Positions 1 to 6,907 of a DNA stretch of 9,762 nucleotides are shown here, piece after piece (within the stretch, counting starts at the first letter, position 1; every line of letters begins with the position of its first letter). Made by a program: the position numbers and the translations under genes. The stretch is from positions 1 through 9,762 of the forward strand of contig JAAYII010000003.1 of the NCBI GenBank assembly GCA_012523535.1, written 5' to 3'. The notes below the pieces were generated by a model, which was not told the DNA's origin, made no database searches, and saw only the letters and a list, made by a program, of their open reading frames with translations. Origin of the DNA: Peptococcaceae bacterium. GTDB lineage: Bacteria > Bacillota > Desulfitobacteriia > Desulfitobacteriales > Syntrophobotulaceae.

Positions 1-876
1 ATTATTGCGGTTAGAAGCACAAATAAGCTTATTAATCGGCAAACCCATTTTTTGGGCATAAAAAGCCGCCAGGATATTTCCAAAATTACCGGTGGGTACA
101 ACAATATTAATTGGAGACCCGGGCTCAATACTGCCCTGTTCCACGGTCTGCAAGTAAGCCCAAAAATAATAAACTATCTGAGGCAACAGTCTACCCCAGT
201 TTATGGAATTAGCCGATGAAAATACTTTCTTCTTTCTCAATAATTTCTGCCTAAGATCCGGAGAGGAAAAAACTTTTTTGACCGCTGTTTGACACTCATC
301 GAAGTTACCGGAAACAGCTAAGACATAAGTGTTTCGACCTCCAGTAGTAATCATTTGCCGTTCTTGAACGGCACTTACACCTCCGTCGGGGTAAAAGACC
401 ACTATTTTGGTACCCGGCGCATCCTTGAAACCTTCCAAAGCAGCTTTTCCCGTATCTCCGGAGGTAGCCGTAAGAATTAATACCTCGGCATCAAGACCGA
501 CAATTTTAGTACTGGAAGCCAATAAATATGGCAGTACCTGCAAAGCCATATCCTTAAAGGCTGCTGTCGGTCCATGCCACAACTCCAGCAAACCGCAGCC
601 ACCAATATTTATTACCGGTGCCGGATTGGGGTTGTCAAAACGGCCATCCTTATAAACATTAACCGCCTGCTGTAATGTTGAATCAGGCAGATCGTCACAA
701 AATAAGCGCAAGACGGACAGGGCCAGTTGGCTGTAATCCAGCCCGCGAAACTCTTGCCAATTGACATTAGGTATCTCCTGTGGAACAAATAGCCCCCCAG
801 CCGGAACCATTCCTATAGATATGGCTTGAGCGGAAGTCTGGGGTTCGCTATTGCCTCTGGTACTGATATAAAGCAT
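1..876 (-). CDS. thrC: Threonine synthase, N-terminal 292 residues (3' end outside window)
   Basis: Threonine synthase is a cytoplasmic PLP enzyme that converts O-phosphohomoserine to threonine, the last step of threonine synthesis. I translated the minus strand from the ATG at 876; the frame stays open to the window edge, so the C-terminal part is missing. The start is fixed by an AAGGAGG site five bases upstream. The N-terminal stretch STRG followed by GGLFVP is typical of the long threonine synthase class. The PLP lysine is K108 in HGPTAAFKD. Phosphate-binding loops are seen as TSGDTG (138-143) and PTGNFGN (261-267). The usual length is about 460-500 residues, so roughly 60 percent is present. 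It is divergent from the kinase gene across a 228-base gap, with a good promoter at 921-950. The leader is only about 40 bases, so no T-box or riboswitch fits between promoter and gene. Identification is secure from the motifs. Confidence 0.96.
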   Translation of the reverse strand, partial: MLYISTRGNSEPQTSAQAISIGMVPAGGLFVPQEIPNVNWQEFRGLDYSQLALSVLRLFCDDLPDSTLQQAVNVYKDGRFDNPNPAPVINIGGCGLLELWHGPTAAFKDMALQVLPYLLASSTKIVGLDAEVLILTATSGDTGKAALEGFKDAPGTKIVVFYPDGGVSAVQERQMITTGGRNTYVLAVSGNFDECQTAVKKVFSSPDLRQKLLRKKKVFSSANSINWGRLLPQIVYYFWAYLQTVEQGSIEPGSPINIVVPTGNFGNILAAFYAQKMGLPINKLICASNRNN

Positions 877-920
877 ATTGGCCTCCTTATTATAAGCAAA
901 TAATATGTTAGAGAGGGTTA

Positions 921-950
921 ATTATATTGCCAATACTATTATCCCGTCAA
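921..950 (-). promoter_or_regulatory. Sigma-A type promoter for thrC
   Basis: On the minus strand, TTGACG (complement of 945-950) and a perfect TATAAT (complement of 921-926) are separated by 18 bases. The predicted transcript starts near 914 and has a leader of about 40 bases before the thrC ATG. A second, weaker pair (TTGGCA, 17 bases, TAACAT) overlaps it. Promoter function is inferred from consensus match only. Confidence 0.65.
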
Positions 951-1017
951 ATAAATATTGTATTTTTATATTATAACATATAAATACGGTTTGGCAGCAA
1001 TAGTTAAACTTGAAACG

Positions 1018-1039
1018 GGAAGGCCGTTGTTTCCCTTCC
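1018..1039 (+). repeat. Short GC-rich inverted repeat in the thrC/kinase intergenic region
   Basis: GGAAGG (1018-1023) and CCTTCC (1034-1039) can form a six-base stem around a ten-base loop, in otherwise very AT-rich DNA. It sits just upstream of the -35 box of the kinase promoter. An alternative pairing of GGGAA with TTCCC is also possible. It could be an operator or a chance structure; a T-rich stretch follows at 1046-1050, but no gene ends here on the plus strand, so a terminator role is unlikely. Confidence 0.3.
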
Positions 1040-1068
1040 TTCTCATTTTTAAATAATTCCTTTATAAT
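1040..1068 (+). promoter_or_regulatory. Sigma-A type promoter for the kinase-nth pair
   Basis: TTCTCA (1040-1045) and a perfect TATAAT (1063-1068) are separated by 17 bases. The predicted start is near 1075, giving a leader of about 30 bases to the ATG at 1105. The -35 box matches four of six consensus bases. Confidence 0.55.
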
Positions 1069-1094
1069 ACTGTTAAGCAAAAAAATATAAATAT

Positions 1095-1100
1095 GAGGTG
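1095..1100 (+). promoter_or_regulatory. Ribosome binding site deciding the kinase start
   Basis: GAGGTG lies four bases upstream of the ATG at 1105. The earlier in-frame ATG at 1093 overlaps this site and has only A/T sequence upstream, so it is unlikely to be used. Confidence 0.6.
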
Positions 1101-1104
1101 CTTT

Positions 1105-2481
1105 ATGACCGGCGATTATATCCGCAAATACAGACAAACCTTGCAATTGGGATTAATCCATGTTATCGAAGAACTATTTCCCGAGGAAAAATTATCCATA
1201 CCTTACTCGATTTTGGACGGCGTATACTGTGAATTGGTCGGTTCGGCCGTATCCAGCAGGGAAGTAAGCCAAATCGAGGCTAAATTAAAAGCCTGGGCAA
1301 AATCAAACAGCACAATTGTCTTCTGTGGCCGCCATAACAACTGCTATCAATATAAGCTTGGAAATAAAGTCTATTCCGTAATTAACCCCGCTTTTGAAAA
1401 TACCTCCGTACTTAAAGAATTCCATCTGGTTTATTTCCCGCCCGGTTTTATTCTCCATTTTAGCGGGGACAGCGTTCAATTTGTCACCCCTGGGAAATTG
1501 GCAGCAACATACAACGAAACACATCGTTGGCTGGAAAACTTGAACTTGAGCCAAGTCAAAGATATTAACTCCTTTATAAAAAAGGGAAGATGTACCGAGC
1601 TGATTACTTTAGCCGAAGCCCTGCACGAAAAAAAGATAGCCGATATTGCCGATCTAATCTTGCAGCAAAAAAGAACGGTAAGAATAATTCTTATTGCCGG
1701 TCCTTCATCTTCCGGCAAAACTACTTTTGCCCAGCGTTTATCCACTCAACTGCGGGTCAACGGTCTCAAACCGGTTCCGTTATCTTTAGATAATTATTTT
1801 CTCAACAGAGAAGACACCCCCAGAGATGCGTCCGGCCAGCTGGATTTCGACGCTTTGGAAGCGTTGGACTTACCCTTGCTCAATCAACAAATGACGCAAC
1901 TGATTGAAGGCCGGGAAGTGGAAGTTCCGATCTTTGACTTTATCACTGGGCGCAGGCTTCCGAAAGGCAATCGACTTCAGCTGAATCCGGATAACATTTT
2001 GGTTGTCGAAGGCATCCATGCTTTAAATCCCAATCTATTGCCAACCATCAATCGCAATATTTGTTTTAAAATATATATCAGTGCACTTTTTCTCTTGAAT
2101 ATTGATTCCTATAATAGGGTACCGACTACGGACGTCAGGCTTATAAGGCGTATGGTCAGGGATAAAAGTTTTCGGGGATTTGAGCCCGAAAGGACTTTAA
2201 AACAATGGGCCAGCGTAAGACGGGGTGAAGATTCCAGTGTTTTTAAATTCCAGGAGGAAGCGGATGTAATGTTTAATTCCAGCCTGCTTTACGAATTAAA
2301 TGCACTGCGCAACTATGCTGAACCGCTTTTGCAAAGCATCCCCCAACAAAGCCCTTACAGCGATACGTCTGCCCGTCTGCTCAACCTTCTTTCTTTCTTT
2401 GAACCCCTGCCTACGGACAAAGTACTCTCAACTTCTATTTTAAGAGAATTTATCGGTGGCAGTATTTATGCTGAAAATTAA
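1105..2481 (+). CDS. Nucleoside (uridine) kinase fused to a ThrRS-like N-terminal domain
   Basis: The C-terminal half is a uridine kinase/phosphoribulokinase-family P-loop kinase, expected to phosphorylate a nucleoside (probably uridine or cytidine) in salvage; the substrate is not shown by the sequence. The P-loop GPSSSGKT spans residues 199-206, DNYF with its family Asp is at 229-232, VVEGIHALN at 300-308, and the Arg-rich lid RLIRRMVRD at 345-353. Residues about 10-180 resemble the second additional domain of threonyl-tRNA synthetase, in particular HVIEELFP and the following LDGVYCEL stretch, and end in AEALHEKKIADIAD, a junction I recall from this fusion family. Known members of about 550 residues start with a TGS domain; at 458 residues this one lacks it. 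I chose the ATG at 1105 because GAGGTG (1095-1100) lies just upstream; the in-frame ATG at 1093 overlaps that site. The 3' end overlaps nth by 14 bases, so the two are probably co-translated. Confidence 0.88.
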   Translation: MTGDYIRKYRQTLQLGLIHVIEELFPEEKLSIPYSILDGVYCELVGSAVSSREVSQIEAKLKAWAKSNSTIVFCGRHNNCYQYKLGNKVYSVINPAFENTSVLKEFHLVYFPPGFILHFSGDSVQFVTPGKLAATYNETHRWLENLNLSQVKDINSFIKKGRCTELITLAEALHEKKIADIADLILQQKRTVRIILIAGPSSSGKTTFAQRLSTQLRVNGLKPVPLSLDNYFLNREDTPRDASGQLDFDALEALDLPLLNQQMTQLIEGREVEVPIFDFITGRRLPKGNRLQLNPDNILVVEGIHALNPNLLPTINRNICFKIYISALFLLNIDSYNRVPTTDVRLIRRMVRDKSFRGFEPERTLKQWASVRRGEDSSVFKFQEEADVMFNSSLLYELNALRNYAEPLLQSIPQQSPYSDTSARLLNLLSFFEPLPTDKVLSTSILREFIGGSIYAEN

Positions 2482-3133
2482 AGACAAAGAAAAAGAAATA
2501 GAACGGGTTAAACATATACTTGACATTCTAGCCCGAATTTATCCTGACGCCAGCTGCGGTCTTAACTTTCACAATCCCTTTGAACTGCTAATCGCCACGA
2601 TTTTGAGCGCTCAAACCACCGATCAAAAAGTCAACCAGGCTACGGCCGAACTATTCCGCCAATACCCTACTCCTCAGGCTATGGCCGCATTGACTCCGGA
2701 GGAACTGGAAAAACATATCAAGATGCTGGGCCTTTTCCGAACTAAAGCTAAAAACATTGTAGCAACCTGCCGTATTCTTCTGGAACAATATAATGGTTTA
2801 GTTCCCCCGGAAATGGAAAAACTCGTTCAATTGCCCGGAGTAGGCCGTAAAACAGCCGGAGTAGTATTGGCCAACGCTTTTGGTATTCCTGCTTTTCCCG
2901 TGGACACCCATGTTTTAAGAGTAACAAACAGGCTAGGTCTTACTGATTCCTCCAACCCTTTGCAGGTGGAAAAGGATTTGACTTTCTTAATAGAAAAAAA
3001 CCGATGGATTGATTATCACCACCGGTTTATAGCTCATGGACGAAAAATTTGCCAGGCAAAAAAACCGCAATGCCAAGAATGTCCTCTCTCAAATTATTGC
3101 CTATTTCATAACATGGGCGGTAAGTTGCATTAA
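2468..3133 (+). CDS. nth: Endonuclease III (DNA glycosylase/AP lyase)
   Basis: This bifunctional base-excision repair enzyme removes oxidised pyrimidines and cleaves the abasic strand. All hallmarks are present in the 221-residue product. The helix-hairpin-helix LPGVGRKTA spans 122-130 with catalytic lysine K128, followed 18 residues later by catalytic D146 in FPVDTHV, the same spacing as in E. coli Nth (K120/D138). The 4Fe-4S ligands C195, C202, C205 and C211 follow the exact C-x6-C-x2-C-x5-C pattern. The length is normal for the family (about 211-220). I chose the ATG at 2468, with GGTGG eight bases upstream; a GTG at 2456 in the same frame would add four residues. It overlaps the kinase gene by 14 bases, suggesting one transcript from the promoter near 1063. 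Its last 33 bases overlap the convergent PRC-barrel gene. Confidence 0.96.
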   Translation: MLKIKDKEKEIERVKHILDILARIYPDASCGLNFHNPFELLIATILSAQTTDQKVNQATAELFRQYPTPQAMAALTPEELEKHIKMLGLFRTKAKNIVATCRILLEQYNGLVPPEMEKLVQLPGVGRKTAGVVLANAFGIPAFPVDTHVLRVTNRLGLTDSSNPLQVEKDLTFLIEKNRWIDYHHRFIAHGRKICQAKKPQCQECPLSNYCLFHNMGGKLH

Positions 3134-3904
3134 AGTTTGGCGAGACTTGACTCCGGCCAATGATTCCTGGGTAATTTGTTCCCCCGCTTTTAACAGGTTG
3201 CCGGTCTCAAGCTTAACATCTTTGGTCAAAATTTTACCCACTAAAAATTGAAGTTGACGTTGTTCAAAAACATTAAAATCTTGGGGAAATTCAATAACCT
3301 CGCTGTTGTTAGCCTCGGACTTAAGCAGGCTATCTTTTTTTCCAAACTCCTCTATTTTCTTTCTCAGATATTCTTTATCTCTGACAGAATTAGCCGCCGC
3401 ATTTTGTTTGCGCTCCTTGCGGCTCGCCAAAGTATCCTGATTATCTTGTTCAATCAAAATTATTTCTTGGCCATAAGTTAAGACATGGTCACAATGACAT
3501 TGACTGGTTTTGTTCTCGCTATCCACCAGGACGAAACCAGTGATTTTGCCTGTCTCCTCATCAATCATGAATTCACTCACCTGGCCAAGAAGAGTACCCT
3601 TGGTGGTAAGTAATTGCGATCCTATAACTTTAACTCTCTTCTGCAAAAGTTCGATGGCAAGGGAGTTATGAGCCACATCCTGAATAACTGTACTGTCGTT
3701 AATAATCAGGGCATAGTCCCCCAGACCCAAAACATCTTCAAAAGCAATTATCCGGGCTCCAAGATAATCAATTGGTTGATTAATTATAAAAAAAGCCAAA
3801 GTACCTTTGGTCGGGTCAATAATTATATCCTTAACGGTGCTGATTTCCTTGCCTTCAGCAACACTTATTATTTTAAGATTGCGGAGATCCGCGGAAAACT
3901 TCAT
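3101..3904 (-). CDS. PRC-barrel domain protein with an extra C-terminal module
   Basis: This is a 267-residue soluble protein with no signal peptide or membrane segment. Two PRC-barrel repeats are visible: residues about 3-75 (ISVAEGKEISTVKDIIIDP) and about 90-155 (VIGSQLLTTKGTLLGQVSEF). The family is named after photosystem reaction centre subunit H and is widespread in Firmicutes and archaea; most members have no known function. A charged, probably helical linker (about 158-200) joins a C-terminal stretch (about 218-265) with the pattern GKILTKDVKLETGNLLKAGE. This resembles the short beta module preceding HD-GYP domains and a segment of the RNA polymerase beta-prime subunit; that likeness is from memory. 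A CHCDH motif (136-140) could bind metal but may be chance. The ATG at 3904 has a GGGGAGG site upstream. The gene is convergent with nth, overlapping it by 33 bases, and divergent from the FAD oxidoreductase. Confidence 0.85.
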   Translation of the reverse strand: MKFSADLRNLKIISVAEGKEISTVKDIIIDPTKGTLAFFIINQPIDYLGARIIAFEDVLGLGDYALIINDSTVIQDVAHNSLAIELLQKRVKVIGSQLLTTKGTLLGQVSEFMIDEETGKITGFVLVDSENKTSQCHCDHVLTYGQEIILIEQDNQDTLASRKERKQNAAANSVRDKEYLRKKIEEFGKKDSLLKSEANNSEVIEFPQDFNVFEQRQLQFLVGKILTKDVKLETGNLLKAGEQITQESLAGVKSRQTLMQLTAHVMK

Positions 3905-4046
3905 CCTCTAATCCTCCCCAAATTTATTTTATAATCTCCATCATTAATAAATTATAATATAAACTGACAAATTCTATAAAAATTATTAATATCCTTCTTG
4001 TCTTTTCCAAGAATAATTAAATTCCAATACTTCCATATCCTCCTAA
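3905..4046. other. AT-rich divergent intergenic region, no gene seen
   Basis: This stretch separates the PRC-barrel gene from the FAD oxidoreductase promoter. It is strongly AT-rich and has several TATAAT-like hexamers on the minus strand, such as the complement of 3954-3959, but none has a good -35 box at the right distance. The PRC-barrel promoter is therefore probably here but cannot be placed. I see no small ORF with a ribosome site and no RNA fold. Confidence 0.4.
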
Positions 4047-4075
4047 TTGCTCAATTCGACTCTTAATGGTATACT
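4047..4075 (+). promoter_or_regulatory. Extended -10 sigma-A promoter for the FAD oxidoreductase
   Basis: TTGCTC (4047-4052) and TATACT (4070-4075) are separated by 17 bases, and a TG at 4067-4068 makes an extended -10. The transcript should start near 4082, giving a leader of about 30 bases. It drives a single-gene unit. Confidence 0.68.
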
Positions 4076-4113
4076 TCTTATGGCAATTAAACTAGTTGAA
4101 ATGAGGGCTGTTC

Positions 4114-5502
4114 ATGAAACATTATGATATAGGTATTATTGGCGGTGGGATCTCCGGTATTATGTGCGCTTTCGAGCTTATACAAAATAACAGCAATCTG
4201 GAGATCTGTATTTTTGAAAAAGGAAACAGTATTTTGGACAGAAAATGTCCGTTAACAGAGCAAAAATCATCTAAATGTCTAAAATGCCCATCTTGTGCCA
4301 TTATGGAAGGATTCGGCGGCTGCGGCTCTTTTTCTGACGGTAAATATAATTTCACCACCGAATTTGGAGGTTGGTTAAACGAGTATATTCCCAGTGAACA
4401 AGTAATGGAACTTATCGAATATATGGATAAAATACTTGTTCGCTTCGGGGCCACCACCAAAAGATATACTACCAACACCCCCAAAGCCCGGGAACTACGA
4501 AAAATAGCCCTGCAAAACGATCTTCACCTTTTGCAGGCCGAAGTTAAACATCTTGGTACAGAAAACAATCTCAAAATTATGACTAATATTTATAACTTCC
4601 TGAAAGACAAAGTTGACATCAAGCACCGTACTGAAATTATTGACATTTCTCCTGAAAATAATAAATATGTATTGGATACCGGATCGGAACAGTTCTCCTG
4701 CGATTACTTGATAAGTGCTGTCGGCCGGGTAGGCAGCGAATGGTTTAGCGAACAATGCAAGAAATTGAACATTAAATTAACCAATAACCAGATCGACCTG
4801 GGAGTCAGAGTGGAACTGCCTTATGAAATTTTCAGCCATATAACTGATGAAGTGTATGAAGCCAAGCTTCACTACTACACTAAAAAATACAATGATCTGG
4901 TCAAAACTTTCTGCATGAATCCCAGAGGCCATGTAGTAACAGAAAACACTATTGGGGTTCTCACAGTTAACGGACACAGCTATTCCGACGAGGCTTTGAA
5001 AAGTGACAATACCAATTTTGCCTTATTGGTTTGCAACAAATTCACTTCTCCATTCAATGAACCTTTAAAATATGGTAAATATATCGCTACTTTATCCAAC
5101 ATGCTGGGTGACGGGGTTATCGTCCAAAGGTTCGGCGACCTGGTCAAAGGCAGACGAACAAACGAAAAAAGAATGGCCAAGTCTTTTACCAAACCTACTC
5201 TTAAATCCGCTAATGCCGGGGATTTGGGACTTGTTTTGCCTAAACGCTACCTGGACAATATCATTGAGATGATCTACACTCTCGATAATATCGCACGTGG
5301 TACCGCCAATTATGATACTCTTCTTTACGGAGTGGAAGTTAAATTTTACTCGGCCAGACCAGAACTGGATAATAAATTGGAGACAGTTTATCCCAACTTC
5401 TACGCCATCGGCGACGGTGCTGGAATCACCCGCTCCCTTTCTCAAGCCGCTGCCAGTGGTATATATGTTGCCAGAAATATCTTGGAAAAGATTAACTCAT
5501 AA
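4114..5502 (+). CDS. FAD-dependent dehydrogenase of the COG2509 type
   Basis: This is a 462-residue flavoprotein. An N-terminal Rossmann fold carries GGGISG (10-15) and an acidic residue E35 at the end of the second strand for the FAD ribose. The C-terminal FAD signature YAIGDGAG (G433-G437) is followed by SLSQAAASG, so the FAD fold is complete at both ends. A Cys-rich segment after the first beta-alpha-beta unit (C45, C55, C58, C61, C70) leads into GFGGCGSFSDGK, a pattern I associate with the uncharacterised COG2509 family. The spacing C-x2-C-x2-C could hold a metal or a redox-active cysteine pair, but this is inference. The substrate is unknown. The ATG has GAGGG six bases upstream. The gene has its own promoter and no operon partner. 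Its stop lies three bases from the stop of the convergent HAD gene. It is less likely to be a HI0933-type (BaiN) flavoprotein, which lacks this Cys segment. Confidence 0.85.
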   Translation: MKHYDIGIIGGGISGIMCAFELIQNNSNLEICIFEKGNSILDRKCPLTEQKSSKCLKCPSCAIMEGFGGCGSFSDGKYNFTTEFGGWLNEYIPSEQVMELIEYMDKILVRFGATTKRYTTNTPKARELRKIALQNDLHLLQAEVKHLGTENNLKIMTNIYNFLKDKVDIKHRTEIIDISPENNKYVLDTGSEQFSCDYLISAVGRVGSEWFSEQCKKLNIKLTNNQIDLGVRVELPYEIFSHITDEVYEAKLHYYTKKYNDLVKTFCMNPRGHVVTENTIGVLTVNGHSYSDEALKSDNTNFALLVCNKFTSPFNEPLKYGKYIATLSNMLGDGVIVQRFGDLVKGRRTNEKRMAKSFTKPTLKSANAGDLGLVLPKRYLDNIIEMIYTLDNIARGTANYDTLLYGVEVKFYSARPELDNKLETVYPNFYAIGDGAGITRSLSQAAASGIYVARNILEKINS

Positions 5503-5521
5503 AGTTTAAATTAACTTTTCC
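5484..5521. terminator. Possible bidirectional terminator across two convergent stop codons
   Basis: GGAAAAG-A-TTAA (5484-5495) pairs with TTAACTTTTCC (5511-5521) over 11 base pairs with one bulged A, leaving a 15-base loop that contains both stop codons (5500-5502 plus, 5506-5508 minus). The stem is AT-rich and no long T-run follows it on either strand, so its strength as a terminator is uncertain. Confidence 0.35.
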
Positions 5522-6186
5522 AAATAAACCAAGGCCTCTTTCATATCGCCAAAGTTTTGGATACTTTCATCTTTTATCTTTTCACCGATAATAAAAAAAT
5601 ATTGTGTTTCGTCTTTCATTGGTAAATCAACAATGGTATTGCCAAAAACTACAATTTCGTCTTTTTTAACTCCAAAGATATTCTTAATAACAGCAAGGGC
5701 TTGACCCTTGCTGTTTTCTTGAGGCATAATCTCCACCGCATCTTCATATTTATTAATTTTATAATTGTTTTCCTTGACCGCTGGAAGAGTAAGCACTGTT
5801 TGGTACAGATGGTCGATTTGGGACAGATCTCGCGGAGCGGCGGTCAACATGGTTTGATTGGGCTGAAACCAGAGCCCTTCAAATTCTTTAAATAAAGCCT
5901 CTTTTATAATCTGAGCCGTCTCCCGGGGAATTTCCGCCAGGGTTTTTTCCCATTTGGTCGCCGGATTAAAAATAACACCACCGTTTTCCCCCGCCACCAA
6001 CGGCTTTTTCAAGCCAATTCCTCTGGCCAAACCCGCCAAGTAACTAGCCGTTCTCCCTGAAATAAAAACGATCTGGAATCCCAAGTGTTCAAAATGGACA
6101 ATTTTTTCGGATACGGTTCTGGGTATAGGCTCCTCAGTGGGAGCCAAGGTTCCGTCTACATCAAAAACCAATAACTTTATGGTCAT
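5506..6186 (-). CDS. HAD-superfamily hydrolase, Cof/SPP-like phosphatase
   Basis: This is a 226-residue HAD hydrolase, a probable cytoplasmic phosphatase of sugar phosphates or similar small molecules; the substrate cannot be read from sequence. Motif I is DVDGT with nucleophile D9 and acid/base D11. Motif II is SGR (43-45) and motif III lysine is K160 in SKGQAL. A C2-type cap lies between about 83 and 155, which fits the Cof/SPP or archaeal phosphoglycolate phosphatase class, as does the length. Motif IV reads GNTIVDLPM (182-190): the usual first Asp of the GD-x3-D motif is Asn183, while D187 is kept. The ATG at 6186 has an AGAGGA site upstream. It is the last gene of a probable three-gene minus-strand operon, 80 bases after the YigZ gene, and its stop is three bases from the convergent FAD oxidoreductase stop. 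Confidence 0.86.
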   Translation of the reverse strand: MTIKLLVFDVDGTLAPTEEPIPRTVSEKIVHFEHLGFQIVFISGRTASYLAGLARGIGLKKPLVAGENGGVIFNPATKWEKTLAEIPRETAQIIKEALFKEFEGLWFQPNQTMLTAAPRDLSQIDHLYQTVLTLPAVKENNYKINKYEDAVEIMPQENSKGQALAVIKNIFGVKKDEIVVFGNTIVDLPMKDETQYFFIIGEKIKDESIQNFGDMKEALVYLEKLI

Positions 6187-6266
6187 AAATCATCCTCTTA
6201 TAAATCTCAATTTATCCTAAGCATAGTTTTATCCCTTAAGAATTATTTTATGAACCATAAAGGTAT

Positions 6267-6902
6267 TTATCTCATTAAATGTTTTACTCTTACCCAGGCA
6301 ACCTGCTTTTTGGTATAATCATCTAGCCAGTTTTCAAAATTCCCTGCCTCTGTCGCCGGAACATATACCTCCAAACTGACCTTATCCGCGAAAGATTCTT
6401 CTCCCGGTTTCCAACCTTTTTGCTGTATAACGTATTTTAATTGGTCAAACCAAGCATAGGATAGTTCCAGTTTGTAAACCGCATAACACTCTAACTTGGT
6501 AATCCCCGCCTGTTCCAACGCCAACCGGGCCGTTCCCCCATAAGCCCTGGTTAAACCGCCCGTTCCCAAAAGTATACCGCCAAAGTAGCGAACTACAATT
6601 ATCTGGATATCCCAAAGTTGGCGATGCTGAAGCAGTTCCAATATCGGCCTTCCTCCCGTCCCCTGGGGCTCACCGTCATCAGAAGATTTTTCAAGTTTGT
6701 TTTGATAAAGGCGGTAAGCATATACATAAAGACGGGCATTGGGATATTCCCTTTTGACCTCTTGCATATGTCTTTCAACATCGGCTATAGTTTTTACCGG
6801 CCTAACCTGTCCTATAAACCTAGATTTTTCAATAATTTGTTCTTTTATTCCTTCGCCTGCTACGGTTAAGAAACTTCCCTGACTAAAGTTACACTCTGTC
6901 AT
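6267..6902 (-). CDS. YigZ/IMPACT (UPF0029) family protein
   Basis: The 211-residue product has the two diagnostic IMPACT blocks: SDDGEPQGTGGRP (74-86) and VVRYFGGILLGTGGLTRAYGG (103-123). EKSRFIG (25-31) marks the N-terminal start of the domain, and the C-terminal part (about 143-205) fits the ferredoxin-like DUF1949 domain. In eukaryotes IMPACT regulates the eIF2-alpha kinase GCN2; the bacterial role is unsettled. Where relatives have a His-His/Asn-Cys patch before AY (E. coli YigZ HHCWAY), this protein has LYVYAY (58-63). The ATG at 6902 is preferred, since the TTG at 6911 has its purine site directly against it. It starts six bases after the thioesterase stop, so the two are probably translationally coupled. 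Confidence 0.92.
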   Translation of the reverse strand: MTECNFSQGSFLTVAGEGIKEQIIEKSRFIGQVRPVKTIADVERHMQEVKREYPNARLYVYAYRLYQNKLEKSSDDGEPQGTGGRPILELLQHRQLWDIQIIVVRYFGGILLGTGGLTRAYGGTARLALEQAGITKLECYAVYKLELSYAWFDQLKYVIQQKGWKPGEESFADKVSLEVYVPATEAGNFENWLDDYTKKQVAWVRVKHLMR

Positions 6903-6907
6903 TTTTA

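Noticed and set aside
407..655. Open plus-strand frame of 82 codons inside thrC.
   Set aside because: It lies antisense to well-conserved threonine synthase sequence, including the PLP lysine region, and has no ribosome site.
877..920. T-box or riboswitch upstream of thrC.
   Set aside because: The leader from the predicted start is only about 40 bases, too short for a T-box, and no hairpin or terminator is visible.
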